DNA of 53,976 bases from Flavobacteriales bacterium MED-G22. Its GTDB lineage: Bacteria > Bacteroidota > Bacteroidia > Flavobacteriales > Flavobacteriaceae. Positions 36,357 through 44,557 of the stretch are shown piece after piece. The stretch is taken from NCBI GenBank assembly GCA_002457295.1, contig NTKF01000003.1, forward strand, positions 1 to 53,976. The letters are read 5' to 3'. A program made the position numbers and the translations under genes. The first letter of the stretch is position 1. Each line of letters opens with the position of its first letter. Under the pieces are notes generated by a model. The model was not told the origin of the DNA. It worked only from the letters and a program-made list of their open reading frames with translations, and made no database searches.

Positions 36357-36793
36357 AAAAAGAGAGAAAAGATATTTTTGTTAGTGGGGCTATTTTGCCT
36401 AAACAAATAGCCAACTCTATTGCCAATCATGAAACTAAAACACATATCGGTGCTCATCAAATTTTTTTGGGACAAGTGCGTGCCGACACAATAGAAGGAA
36501 AGCAAGTTGCCGCAATTGAGTATACTGCGCACAATGAAATGGCAAACGCAATTTGTCACGAGATTAGAGAAAGTGTTTTTGATGAACATGACTTAAGCTG
36601 TATGCATATTCATCATAGTATAGGAGTTGTCAAAACAGGGGAAATCAGTTTCTTTGTTTTCGTATCCTCTGCTCACCGAACAGAAGTATTTGAAGCACTC
36701 CCTAAACTAGTGAATCGGATTAAAGAACAACTCCCCATTTTTGGGAAAGAAATTTTTGAGGACCGAACGCACCAATGGAAAGAAAATAAATAA
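36353..36793 (+). CDS. moaE: Molybdopterin synthase catalytic subunit MoaE
   Basis: A 146-residue protein. The frame also has an ATG at 36332 and an open stretch further upstream, but the ATG at 36353 forms the ATGA overlap with the moeB stop, matching the style of this operon, and gives the normal N-terminal strand. Seen motifs are HIGAHQIFLGQVR, AIEYTAHNEMA, HIHHSIG, VKTGE and KEIFEDRTHQWKEN. With MoaD it adds dithiolene sulfur to cyclic pyranopterin monophosphate. Confidence 0.93.
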   Translation: MKKERKDIFVSGAILPKQIANSIANHETKTHIGAHQIFLGQVRADTIEGKQVAAIEYTAHNEMANAICHEIRESVFDEHDLSCMHIHHSIGVVKTGEISFFVFVSSAHRTEVFEALPKLVNRIKEQLPIFGKEIFEDRTHQWKENK

Positions 36794-36796
36794 ATT

Positions 36797-37702
36797 ATGG
36801 TTGATATCACACACAAAAAGGTAACCCTCCGTGAAGCGACAGCGTCAGCTGTTGTTAGGGTGAGTCGCAAGCAAACGATTCAAGCCATTGAAGAAAAGAA
36901 GGTACCCAAAGGTGATGTTTTTGAAATGAGTAGAGCAGCAGGGCTTTTAGCGGTCAAAAAAACACCAGAAATGCTTCCTGATTGTCATCCATTACCCATT
37001 GAATATACAGGAATAAACTATGAAATCAAGGGATTAGAAATTCATATTCAATGCACTTTAAAAACCATTTATAAAACAGGTGTTGAGGTGGAAGCTATGC
37101 ATGGCGCAAGTGTAGTGGCCTTAAACCTTTATGACATGCTAAAACCCTTAGATAAAGGGATCGAAATAGAAAAGATTAAACTGCTTGAAAAAAAAGGAGG
37201 TAAATCAGACACTCATACTCTTAAAACAAAAGTAAAAGCGGCAGTTGTGGTTTGTTCAGATTCCATATCTAAGGGCAAAAAAGAAGACCGAGCAGGCAAA
37301 GCGATTATTGAAAATTTGGATAAATGGGGCATTCCAATTGCTGATTACACCATAATACCAGATGAGGTAGATCAAATTAGATCAAAAGTTGAAGCCTATA
37401 AAAAAGAAAAGATTTCACTCATTATCTTTACCGGGGGCACGGGCTTATCTCCAAGGGACCAAACTCCAGAAGCCTTGCAACCAATTATAGATAAAAGGAT
37501 TCCAGGAATTGAAGAAGCACTTCGTTCTTATGGACAACAGCGCACTCCTTATGCAATGCTTTCTAGAAGTGTAGTAGGGATGTCTGAAGATTCGCTAATC
37601 TTGGCTTTACCTGGTTCTACCAAAGGAGCAGCACAATCTATGGAAGCCATATTTCCAGCTCTATTGCATGTATTTGATATCACCAAAGGTAAATCTCATT
37701 AA
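36797..37702 (+). CDS. moaCB: Bifunctional MoaC-MogA/MoaB molybdenum cofactor protein
   Basis: A 301-residue fusion. Residues ~1-140 are MoaC (cyclic pyranopterin monophosphate synthase): LPDCHPLPI, KTGVEVEAMHGASV and LNLYDMLKP. Residues ~147-301 are a MogA/MoaB-type molybdopterin adenylyltransferase: VCSDSISKG, FTGGTGLSPRDQTPEA and LALPGSTKGAAQ. The join sits in a Lys-rich linker. It sits three bases after moaE and three before moaA. This fusion is a known arrangement in other bacteria. Confidence 0.93.
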   Translation: MVDITHKKVTLREATASAVVRVSRKQTIQAIEEKKVPKGDVFEMSRAAGLLAVKKTPEMLPDCHPLPIEYTGINYEIKGLEIHIQCTLKTIYKTGVEVEAMHGASVVALNLYDMLKPLDKGIEIEKIKLLEKKGGKSDTHTLKTKVKAAVVVCSDSISKGKKEDRAGKAIIENLDKWGIPIADYTIIPDEVDQIRSKVEAYKKEKISLIIFTGGTGLSPRDQTPEALQPIIDKRIPGIEEALRSYGQQRTPYAMLSRSVVGMSEDSLILALPGSTKGAAQSMEAIFPALLHVFDITKGKSH

Positions 37703-37705
37703 CCC

Positions 37706-38713
37706 ATGAAAAAACAAACAAAATTATTAGAAGACACCTTTGGAAGAAAGCATAATTATTTACGCATTTCACTAACGGAAAGGTGTAATTTAAGATGCAG
37801 CTACTGTATGCCAGTAGGGGGAGTGCCATTGACCCCTGCTCCCCACTTGATGACAGCAAAGGAAATAATTCTTATTGCAAAAGAGTTTGTTTCATTAGGG
37901 GTAACTAAAATTCGTCTTACGGGGGGGGAACCTCTAGTTCGAAAAGATTTTAATGTTATTCTTAAAGAACTTGCTCAACTTCCTGTCAAACTCACCATGA
38001 CAACTAACGCTGTTAGTATTGATAGACATTTGGAACTATTAAAATCCTGTGGAATGTCTACGATCAATATCAGTTTAGATACGCTTAATGCAGAAAAATT
38101 TAAAAAAATAACATTCAGAGACTATTTTGACCGAGTGTATCAAAACATCATGCTTCTCATAGAAGAGGGGTTTGAAGTTAAATTAAATGCCGTTTTGATG
38201 AAAGGGATTAATGACAATGAAATTATTGATTTTGTCAAACTAACTAAAGAGCTGCCATTAAAGGTTCGTTTTATCGAATTTATGCCTTTTGATGGAAATC
38301 AATGGAATACACAAAAATTGGTTCCTTATGACCACATCATAAATACCTTGGGCGGTCATTTTGGAACAGATGGTATTCAACGATTAAAAGACGCTCCAAA
38401 TGATACAGCAAAAAACTATAAGGTAAAAAATTTTTCAGGGCAATTTGCTATTATTAGCACAGTAACAAATCCTTTTTGTGAAGGATGCAACCGTTTACGC
38501 TTGACGGCTAACGGATTTTTAAAAAACTGTTTGTTTTCCAATAAAGAGACAGACCTCCTAACCCCTCTGAGAAAGGGCGCACCTTTACAACCTTTGATTC
38601 AAAATGCAGTTGCTAAGAAAAAAGCAGTTCGCGCAGGGATGGCCTCTCAAGAAGCGTTTGAAGATATAGATGCACACTCAAAAAATAGAAGCATGATAAC
38701 TATCGGGGGTTGA
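37706..38713 (+). CDS. moaA: GTP 3',8-cyclase MoaA (radical SAM)
   Basis: A 335-residue radical SAM enzyme. The N-terminal cluster motif is CNLRCSYC (C27, C31, C34), GGEPL is seen in the SAM-binding part, and the C-terminal cluster is CEGCNRLRLTANGFLKNC. The protein ends in the conserved IGG. It starts Moco synthesis by rearranging GTP. It is convergent with, and overlaps by 14 bases, the minus-strand mocA-like gene. Confidence 0.95.
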   Translation: MKKQTKLLEDTFGRKHNYLRISLTERCNLRCSYCMPVGGVPLTPAPHLMTAKEIILIAKEFVSLGVTKIRLTGGEPLVRKDFNVILKELAQLPVKLTMTTNAVSIDRHLELLKSCGMSTINISLDTLNAEKFKKITFRDYFDRVYQNIMLLIEEGFEVKLNAVLMKGINDNEIIDFVKLTKELPLKVRFIEFMPFDGNQWNTQKLVPYDHIINTLGGHFGTDGIQRLKDAPNDTAKNYKVKNFSGQFAIISTVTNPFCEGCNRLRLTANGFLKNCLFSNKETDLLTPLRKGAPLQPLIQNAVAKKKAVRAGMASQEAFEDIDAHSKNRSMITIGG

Positions 38714-39302
38714 CTCTCCTTTTTAAGGCGTCATAAGCTTCTGGAGTATCGATATCTATTAATAGATTTCCACCAGAAATTGGAAGTATATTTTCATGAT
38801 ACTTTTTAGTAAGGCTTTTAGCCCCTTGGTCTCCTGTTAATTTCTGTAGTTCATCAAAATAATAGGCATCAAATAAAACAGGCACACCCTGCCAACCTTG
38901 ATCAGATTCTGATACGATAATTTGTTTTTGTTGAGGCTTGAATGCAGCTAACATTTTGTCCAAATGGGTTTTGTTTATTAGCGGTTGATCAACAGTCAAT
39001 ATTAAGAGCCCTTTTGTTTTGGGATACATTTCAAGGATGGCTCTTGTGCCAAAAGCCAATGAATTGCCCATCCCCTCATCCCAATTGGGATTAATAAAAT
39101 AACTAACAGCGAGCGAATGAATAGTTTCTTTGACCCTTTTAGCATGGGCACCTAAAACAACGCCCACCTTATCATTAATCTCTAAAGCGATTTGTAGTTG
39201 ATGGAGAATTAAATTTTTACTACCCCATGGGAGTAATGCTTTTACCTTTCCCATTCGACGAGAAGCCCCTGCGGACAAAACTAAAAGGAAGATATCATTC
39301 AT
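38700..39302 (-). CDS. mocA: Molybdenum cofactor nucleotidyltransferase, MocA-like
   Basis: A 200-residue protein from the ATG at 39300-39302; the frame is open from 39341, but family members start close to LVLSAGASRRMGK, so the later start is preferred. It overlaps xdhC by eight bases. Motifs are the nucleotide loop SAGASRRMGKVKAL, the LTVDQPL metal segment and GDQGAK. Family knowledge: MocA adds CMP to Mo-molybdopterin for enzymes of the xanthine oxidase family, while MobA adds GMP. The pairing with xdhC favours MocA; the MobA/MocA choice is inference. Confidence 0.82.
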   Translation of the reverse strand: MNDIFLLVLSAGASRRMGKVKALLPWGSKNLILHQLQIALEINDKVGVVLGAHAKRVKETIHSLAVSYFINPNWDEGMGNSLAFGTRAILEMYPKTKGLLILTVDQPLINKTHLDKMLAAFKPQQKQIIVSESDQGWQGVPVLFDAYYFDELQKLTGDQGAKSLTKKYHENILPISGGNLLIDIDTPEAYDALKRRVNPR

Positions 39303-40308
39303 GGATACGCCCTGACTTTTGACGTAAAGGATGAGGCACACTGTTTCGTGTCACACTGAGTATTTCAGCCATTATAGACAATGCAATTTCTTGCGCACTT
39401 TCAGCACCAATATTAATTCCTGTGGGGCCATAGCATAAATCTAAAAAGGAAGAATCAATTTCTGGGAATCGTTCTAAAAAGGAAGAGAGCAAGCGTTCTC
39501 TACGATGACTAGGCCCCAATAATCCTAAATAGGCTGGGCGACTATTTCTAAGCGCAATAAGGTATTGCAAATCTTTTGTAAAACTGTGAGACATCAATAT
39601 AACAGCCGTTTGATCATCAATAGAATGAGTATCAACTGCATCGGGGAGTGGGGTGAACAACTGGCTGCATCCAGGGAAAAATGATTTTGATTTTTGTTCA
39701 TCTGGGGCAGCTACTATAAATACTTCCCAGCCTATTTGATGGGCTGAAGCACAGAGTGCAACAGCATCATGTTCAGCACCAAAAATATAGAGTTGTTGAA
39801 CGGGGGCTAAAGTTTGACTATAGAGCAGTGCTTTTGAATCAATAGTGGTACCCATTGGCCCCAATGGAATTTGAATATCGCCATAAGCAAAGATGGAGCC
39901 AAGGGAATCGTGTTCACCTAAGACTTTAGAATAAGAAGACAGAATTTCAACACTTTTCCTTTCCTGCCATGCTTTTTCAAAGAGAGTGAGCAATGACGAC
40001 TGAGGAATAAAGGGTTCTAACAAGAGATACAATATACCCTCACACCCTAAACGAATCCTACCATCATATTGCATCATTTTTGGCTTTCCAGTTTGAAATA
40101 CACTCTTCGCTTGACGATGAACATCTTTTTCTACACATCCACCACTCACAGCCCCAAAGGCTTCCCCTTGATCATTTAAAAGCATGCGTACCCCTGGACG
40201 GCGATAGGACGATCCCTCAAGAGCAACAACTGTAGCCAGCACCAATTGATGGCCTTTGTCATGCCATAGCGTTGCAGCTTCTAGTAGTTGTTTAAACTCA
40301 TGGATCAT
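39295..40308 (-). CDS. xdhC: XdhC/CoxI family molybdoenzyme maturation protein
   Basis: A 337-residue protein. The N-terminal XdhC/CoxI domain shows ATVVALEGSSYRRPGVRM and GAVSGGCVEKDV; the C-terminal Rossmann domain shows YIFGAEHDAVALC. Such proteins bind the cofactor and protect and sulfurate it before insertion into xanthine dehydrogenase-type enzymes. It is the first gene of a two-gene minus-strand unit with mocA. No xanthine oxidase-type enzyme gene is in the window, so the client must be elsewhere. Confidence 0.92.
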   Translation of the reverse strand: MIHEFKQLLEAATLWHDKGHQLVLATVVALEGSSYRRPGVRMLLNDQGEAFGAVSGGCVEKDVHRQAKSVFQTGKPKMMQYDGRIRLGCEGILYLLLEPFIPQSSLLTLFEKAWQERKSVEILSSYSKVLGEHDSLGSIFAYGDIQIPLGPMGTTIDSKALLYSQTLAPVQQLYIFGAEHDAVALCASAHQIGWEVFIVAAPDEQKSKSFFPGCSQLFTPLPDAVDTHSIDDQTAVILMSHSFTKDLQYLIALRNSRPAYLGLLGPSHRRERLLSSFLERFPEIDSSFLDLCYGPTGINIGAESAQEIALSIMAEILSVTRNSVPHPLRQKSGRIHE

Positions 40309-40368
40309 GAAATATTGGTTTTATTTAAATAAATGTAAAAGAAATTTTAAGTTTTTTAAAATAGTTTC

Positions 40369-40401
40369 TTTGGCTTTTAAAATCTTGAAATAGTAACTTT
40401 A
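40369..40401 (+). promoter_or_regulatory. Bacteroidota-type promoter of the dgcA-dgcN pair
   Basis: TTTG (40369-40372) and TAACTTTA (40394-40401; one mismatch to TAnnTTTG) are separated by 21 bases. The GTG start follows at 40423, giving a short leader. Confidence 0.5.
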
Positions 40402-40422
40402 GCTGCATCAAGATTATATGAA

Positions 40423-41466
40423 GTGAAGATACGTTTTTATACAGTTTCATTAAAAAAGCGATTTCCATTAGTAATTAGCAGAGGCATAAGGGCTTTTTCT
40501 GAGAATATCTTCTTATCCTATGAAAAAGATGGAATAGTAGGATGGGGTGAAGCGGCACCCGGAAGTTCTGAAGGGGCTCATTCAACGGAAAAGGTTCAGG
40601 CAGAGCTAGTACGTTTTTTAGCTACTGATCCTTTAGACTTATCAATAGCAGAATGCTATCAAAGGAGTGTGGAAATGAAAATCGCACCCTGTGCCTATGC
40701 AGCGCTAGACATGGCTATGTGGGATTGGAAAGCTAAAAAGGCTCAAATGCCCCTCTATCAATTATTGGGCCTACCCGCTCCTTCTACACCAACCTCCGTA
40801 ACTTTGGGTATAAATCCTCCAGAAGTAGTCAAAGAAAGAATTCCACTTCTTTTAGAGGGCACTACTGTCAAGTCTTTGAAAATTAAGTTGGGAGCACCAC
40901 AAGGAATTGAGGCAGACAAAGCCATGTTTGAACAAGTGATTAAAAGTGCAGCTAATTATGACGTGAATTTACGCGTAGATGCCAACGGGGGGTGGACTGT
41001 AGAAGAAGCGTTAATAATGATGGATTGGTTAGCCTCTAGAGGAGTAACTTATGTGGAACAGCCCCTTGTGGAGGGAAGCGAGGGAGAGCTTTTAAAACTA
41101 AAAGGGCATTTACCAATATTTCTAGATGAGTCTTGTCGTATAGCAGCTAATATTCCTCAGTGGGCTGAACATGTACATGGGGTAAATATAAAATTAATGA
41201 AATGCGGCGGCATAACAGAAGCGCTAAAGATTATGGCTACTGCAAAAGCCTTTGGATTACAAACCATGATTGGATGCATGAGCGAATCTTCAGTTTCTAT
41301 TGCAGCAGCGGCCTCACTGTCAGGAAGTATTGATCATATTGATCTAGACTCTCATTATAATTTAAACCCAGACCCATCCATAGGGGCACCTATGATTGAA
41401 GGGATCACAATGCCCGATGCAGTTCCTGGTCATGGGGCCGTGCTAAAAGAAGAATATTATGCTTAA
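40423..41466 (+). CDS. dgcA: Enolase-superfamily epimerase; N-acetyl-D-glutamate racemase (DgcA) or dipeptide epimerase
   Basis: A 347-residue muconate-lactonising subgroup enzyme. The start is GTG; an ATG five bases earlier is out of frame and meets a stop after two codons. The catalytic lysines are K153 and K155 in SLKIKLG and K257 in NIKLMKCGG; metal ligands D186 (RVDANGG), E212 (VEQPL) and D235 (LDESC) are all present. The motif set matches L-Ala-D/L-Glu epimerases. The overlapping downstream DUF1611 gene matches the dgcN-dgcA pair reported for D-glutamate catabolism in marine bacteria, where this enzyme racemises N-acetyl-D-glutamate. I prefer that reading; dipeptide epimerase is the alternative. 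Confidence 0.8.
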   Translation: MKIRFYTVSLKKRFPLVISRGIRAFSENIFLSYEKDGIVGWGEAAPGSSEGAHSTEKVQAELVRFLATDPLDLSIAECYQRSVEMKIAPCAYAALDMAMWDWKAKKAQMPLYQLLGLPAPSTPTSVTLGINPPEVVKERIPLLLEGTTVKSLKIKLGAPQGIEADKAMFEQVIKSAANYDVNLRVDANGGWTVEEALIMMDWLASRGVTYVEQPLVEGSEGELLKLKGHLPIFLDESCRIAANIPQWAEHVHGVNIKLMKCGGITEALKIMATAKAFGLQTMIGCMSESSVSIAAAASLSGSIDHIDLDSHYNLNPDPSIGAPMIEGITMPDAVPGHGAVLKEEYYA

Positions 41467-42493
41467 AGTACATCAAAAAGTTGTGATCTACATGGAAGGT
41501 CATATTGACAGTGACTATGGCAAGATGGGGATGGGGGTCATACGGTATTTACAGAACCCTATAATAGGTATAATCGACAAGAGCCATGCTGGTAAAAAGA
41601 TGAATGAATTGTTTCAATTTTCGGGGCCTATTCCTATTTATGAATCTCTACAACAAGTGGAAGATAAAGAAATAGAAGTTTTAATTTTAGGGATTGCCCC
41701 CTCTGGAGGGAAAATTCCTGACTCTTGGGTTCCTGTGATAGACGAAGCACTTGAGATGGGACTTAGTATTATCAATGGGCTTCATGATTTATTACAGCCC
41801 CAATGGCAACACAAAATCAAATTCCCAAAAAAGCAATGGATATGGGACGTCAGAGTGCCACAATTTACTCCCCCAATTGCCTCAGGCAAAGCAGCTAAAC
41901 TGAATAACAAAAGAGTTCTTTTTGTAGGGACAGACATGGCGATAGGGAAAATGACTGCAGCTCTTGAACTTTATCAATGGCTAATCAATGAAAACCAAAA
42001 CGTGGGCTTTGTGGCTACAGGGCAAATTGGAATCACAATCACTGGGCAAGGGATACCCCTTGATGCTTTTAAAGTAGATCATGCCTGTGGAGCAGTAGAA
42101 AAGGCAGTGATGGAACAGTCCGAAAAAAATATTGTTCTGATTGAAGGACAAGGGTCATTATTGCATCCTGGGAGCACTGCAACCCTTCCTTTGATGCGAG
42201 GAAGCTCACCTACTCATTTAATTTTATGTCATGGAGCCCGTAAAACACATTTACGCAGTCCAAAAGAAGTAGCCGTTCCTGACCTCAAATCGTTTATTAT
42301 GTTACATGAAAATTTGTGTTCTGTAATTGGCACATATCCAGAGGCTAAAGTAGTAGGAATAGCACTAAATACTTCCGACTTGACTGACTCGTCCTCAAAA
42401 GCAACTATTGCTCAAATGGAAGATGAAATTAAACTTCCTGTGCAAGATGTAGTACGTTTTGGTGCTGAAAAACTGGCAAGTCAACTGATCTAA
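41459..42493 (+). CDS. dgcN: DUF1611 protein; probable D-glutamate N-acetyltransferase DgcN
   Basis: A 344-residue protein of the DUF1611 family. An N-terminal Rossmann-like part (residues 1-~145) is followed by a P-loop NTPase-like domain with GTDMAIGKMTAAL (157-169), and LIEGQGSLLHPG further on. It overlaps the upstream enolase-superfamily gene by eight bases. DgcN proteins have been reported to acetylate D-glutamate, with DgcA then racemising the product to N-acetyl-L-glutamate. The pair here has the gene order dgcA-dgcN. Whether this one is D-Glu specific is not shown. Confidence 0.78.
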   Translation: MLKVHQKVVIYMEGHIDSDYGKMGMGVIRYLQNPIIGIIDKSHAGKKMNELFQFSGPIPIYESLQQVEDKEIEVLILGIAPSGGKIPDSWVPVIDEALEMGLSIINGLHDLLQPQWQHKIKFPKKQWIWDVRVPQFTPPIASGKAAKLNNKRVLFVGTDMAIGKMTAALELYQWLINENQNVGFVATGQIGITITGQGIPLDAFKVDHACGAVEKAVMEQSEKNIVLIEGQGSLLHPGSTATLPLMRGSSPTHLILCHGARKTHLRSPKEVAVPDLKSFIMLHENLCSVIGTYPEAKVVGIALNTSDLTDSSSKATIAQMEDEIKLPVQDVVRFGAEKLASQLI

Positions 42494-42496
42494 AAA

Positions 42497-43417
42497 TCAA
42501 TACATCTTATCTCGATCGATTTGATTTAAAAGGGGTTGTCCCGTTTCTAATCGATTGATATTATCTAACACCTGCCTGACCGATTCTTTTTCTCTTGTTA
42601 AACTGGCAATGTGTGGTGTTATCTTGATTTTAGGGTGAGTCCACAACAAGCTCTCTTTGGGCAGTGGTTCCTGTTCAAAAACATCTAAAAAAGCACCATT
42701 TAAAGTTCCTTTGTCTAAGGCCTCTAAAATGTCTCGTTCAACCTGTACATCACCCCTTGAAACATTTATTAAAAAAGTAGGTTGTTTTAATTGTTTAAAA
42801 AGGAATTTATTCAAAAAGCCAGTGGTCTGTGGAGTCAAGGGCAAGACACAGATTAAAACATTGATAGTTGATAAAAAAGAATCCATTTCACTACCAGAAT
42901 ACGACGGGAATGGAGTGTTTTTGGGTGAGTGACTAAATCCAGAAACAGCAAACCCAAGTTGATGCAATTTTAGAGCGGCGTCCATACCAAGATGGCCTAA
43001 GCCTAAGACACCAATATTTAAATCCAATTCATCTACTTCATGTTGAGCCCAATACTTTTCCTTTTGGGCTTTTTTATAAGCATCCAATTGACGGTGGTGT
43101 TGCAAAACGGCCATAAGAATATAGTTGGACATAGAAAAAGCCATTTCGGGATCAACAATCCTACAAATAGGAATGTGTTTAGGAATGGTTGGATCGGCCA
43201 AAACACCATCAACTCCTGCACCCATTGAATAGATTAATTTCAAATTCTTAAAATTGTTTAGTATCCCCTCAGGAAAACGCCAAAGGGTAGCATATTTTAT
43301 CTGCTCTGGTTTATTCAATTTATAACCCTCGAATACAGGAATATTAGGAGCTAAAGTAGCAAAAGCAGATTTCCATTTTGAGGAAGGGACAGGAGGAGCA
43401 ATGATAGTAATTGACAT
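42497..43417 (-). CDS. ghrA: D-2-hydroxyacid dehydrogenase, glyoxylate/hydroxypyruvate reductase A-like
   Basis: A 306-residue NAD(P)-dependent dehydrogenase. GVLGLGHLGMDAAL is the nucleotide-binding loop; NVSRGDVQVE (catalytic Arg), DVFEQEPLP (catalytic Glu) and PHIASLT (catalytic His) complete the active site. It reduces glyoxylate, hydroxypyruvate or a related 2-keto acid. It is convergent with dgcN, three bases apart, and stands alone on the minus strand. The GhrA assignment is by motif style and length; other hydroxyacids are possible. Confidence 0.85.
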   Translation of the reverse strand: MSITIIAPPVPSSKWKSAFATLAPNIPVFEGYKLNKPEQIKYATLWRFPEGILNNFKNLKLIYSMGAGVDGVLADPTIPKHIPICRIVDPEMAFSMSNYILMAVLQHHRQLDAYKKAQKEKYWAQHEVDELDLNIGVLGLGHLGMDAALKLHQLGFAVSGFSHSPKNTPFPSYSGSEMDSFLSTINVLICVLPLTPQTTGFLNKFLFKQLKQPTFLINVSRGDVQVERDILEALDKGTLNGAFLDVFEQEPLPKESLLWTHPKIKITPHIASLTREKESVRQVLDNINRLETGQPLLNQIDRDKMY

Positions 43418-43449
43418 ATTGAATAAATTGCTTATTTAAATATAATTTT

Positions 43450-43899
43450 TTATTTGCAATGGTGGTCTGCAGCTCTAGTAGCAATTTGATTATTGGGTTT
43501 GATGTTAACTTTATATCCCAAAGAATTTGCCCAACCCTTAGCAGCGGCAATTAGTTTGTGAGATTTAAAATTTTCGTCACCGTTATAATCCATATCTATT
43601 TCAACTCGAATAGCTATTTGTTGAGTGAGCCATTCTGCCACGTCAATACTTTTTTCAGCTTCTTTCCACAAGCGTGTCCACATATCACGTATAATTGTTA
43701 TTTGAGCTTTGCTCAAAATATAGTGGACTCCTCGAGTTCCTAATCGGTACGCAATTACAGTAGTATATCGTGTTTGTTTTCCAATATTTTGAGAATCAGT
43801 ACCAATATGAACCTCGGCATTAGGATAATTTTTGATGATCTCTAGCGTATGAGCCACTGGATCAATTCTATTGCCTTTAATATCTTTGAATAGTAACAT
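43450..43899 (-). CDS. RNase H-like YkuK family protein (DUF458)
   Basis: A 149-residue protein. VHIGTDSQ holds the first acidic residue of an RNase H-like fold. VEIDMDYNGDENFKSHKLI and GWANSLGYKVNIKPN follow, as in the DUF458/YkuK family. Members in Bacillus are small proteins of unknown function predicted to be ribonuclease H-like. It is transcribed away from the ABA4-like gene. Confidence 0.75.
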   Translation of the reverse strand: MLLFKDIKGNRIDPVAHTLEIIKNYPNAEVHIGTDSQNIGKQTRYTTVIAYRLGTRGVHYILSKAQITIIRDMWTRLWKEAEKSIDVAEWLTQQIAIRVEIDMDYNGDENFKSHKLIAAAKGWANSLGYKVNIKPNNQIATRAADHHCK

Positions 43900-43960
43900 T
43901 TCTTGTGGTCTAAGGTAAAAAGACTAAATTGTTATCGAAGAGTGAAACACCAAAAAATTT

Positions 43961-44392
43961 ATGATAAATATAGTATTTACTGTTTGTAACACGGGCATTC
44001 TTTTTTGTTGGGCAATGCTTTTGTTTTTTCCAAAAATGAAATTGAGTCATGCAATCAGAACCTACCCTTGGGTGCCATTAGTCATTAGTATTGCCTATTT
44101 ATATTTTTTAGGGGCTGCAGGCGGTTTAGGAGAGGCAGACTTTTCCACTTTAGAAGGCATCACGGCTCTTTTCAAAAAAGCAACTCCAGCTAGTGCTGCT
44201 GCGGGGTGGATGCACTATTTAGCCTTTGATTTTTGGATGGGTTGTTGGATTGTGGAGCACCGCATCAAAAGAAGAATCCCTCAATGGGCTGTTATACCCT
44301 CCTTAGTAGGAACTTTTCTGTTGGGACCAACAGGCGTGTTAATTTATGCACTCACAGGAGGTATTTTCTACCTGATCTCTAAGAAAAAATGA
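43961..44392 (+). CDS. ABA4-like membrane protein (DUF4281)
   Basis: A 143-residue membrane protein with four hydrophobic segments. AAGWMHYLAFDFWMGCWI and LGPTGVLIYA are the conserved stretches of the ABA4/DUF4281 family, whose plant member is needed for neoxanthin synthesis. Bacterial members are of unknown function, perhaps in carotenoid or lipid chemistry. The stop overlaps the start of a 54-residue membrane peptide (ATGA), so the two are co-expressed. Confidence 0.85.
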   Translation: MINIVFTVCNTGILFCWAMLLFFPKMKLSHAIRTYPWVPLVISIAYLYFLGAAGGLGEADFSTLEGITALFKKATPASAAAGWMHYLAFDFWMGCWIVEHRIKRRIPQWAVIPSLVGTFLLGPTGVLIYALTGGIFYLISKKK

Positions 44393-44553
44393 TCCGCCTT
44401 TTTGTAAAACTCATTTTGATTGCCCTCTTTATTGTTTGTAGCACAGTCATTTTTATAATGTACACCAAATTGAGTTTTATAGATTGGCCTTATGTATATG
44501 CGGGTCTTATTTCTTTAATTCTAGCTCTTCTAATAAAAAGAAAACACAAATGA
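44389..44553 (+). CDS. Small membrane protein, 54 residues, unknown function
   Basis: A short frame starts at the ATGA overlap with the ABA4-like gene and ends at a TGA at 44551-44553. The product has two hydrophobic stretches (about residues 4-24, with LILIALFIVCSTVIFIM, and 33-48, with YAGLISLILALLI) and a basic tail (KRKHK). I recognise no family. The ATGA coupling and the membrane-protein pattern argue that it is real. It ends four bases before the convergent symporter stop. Confidence 0.6.
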   Translation: MIRLFVKLILIALFIVCSTVIFIMYTKLSFIDWPYVYAGLISLILALLIKRKHK

Positions 44554-44557
44554 GAAA

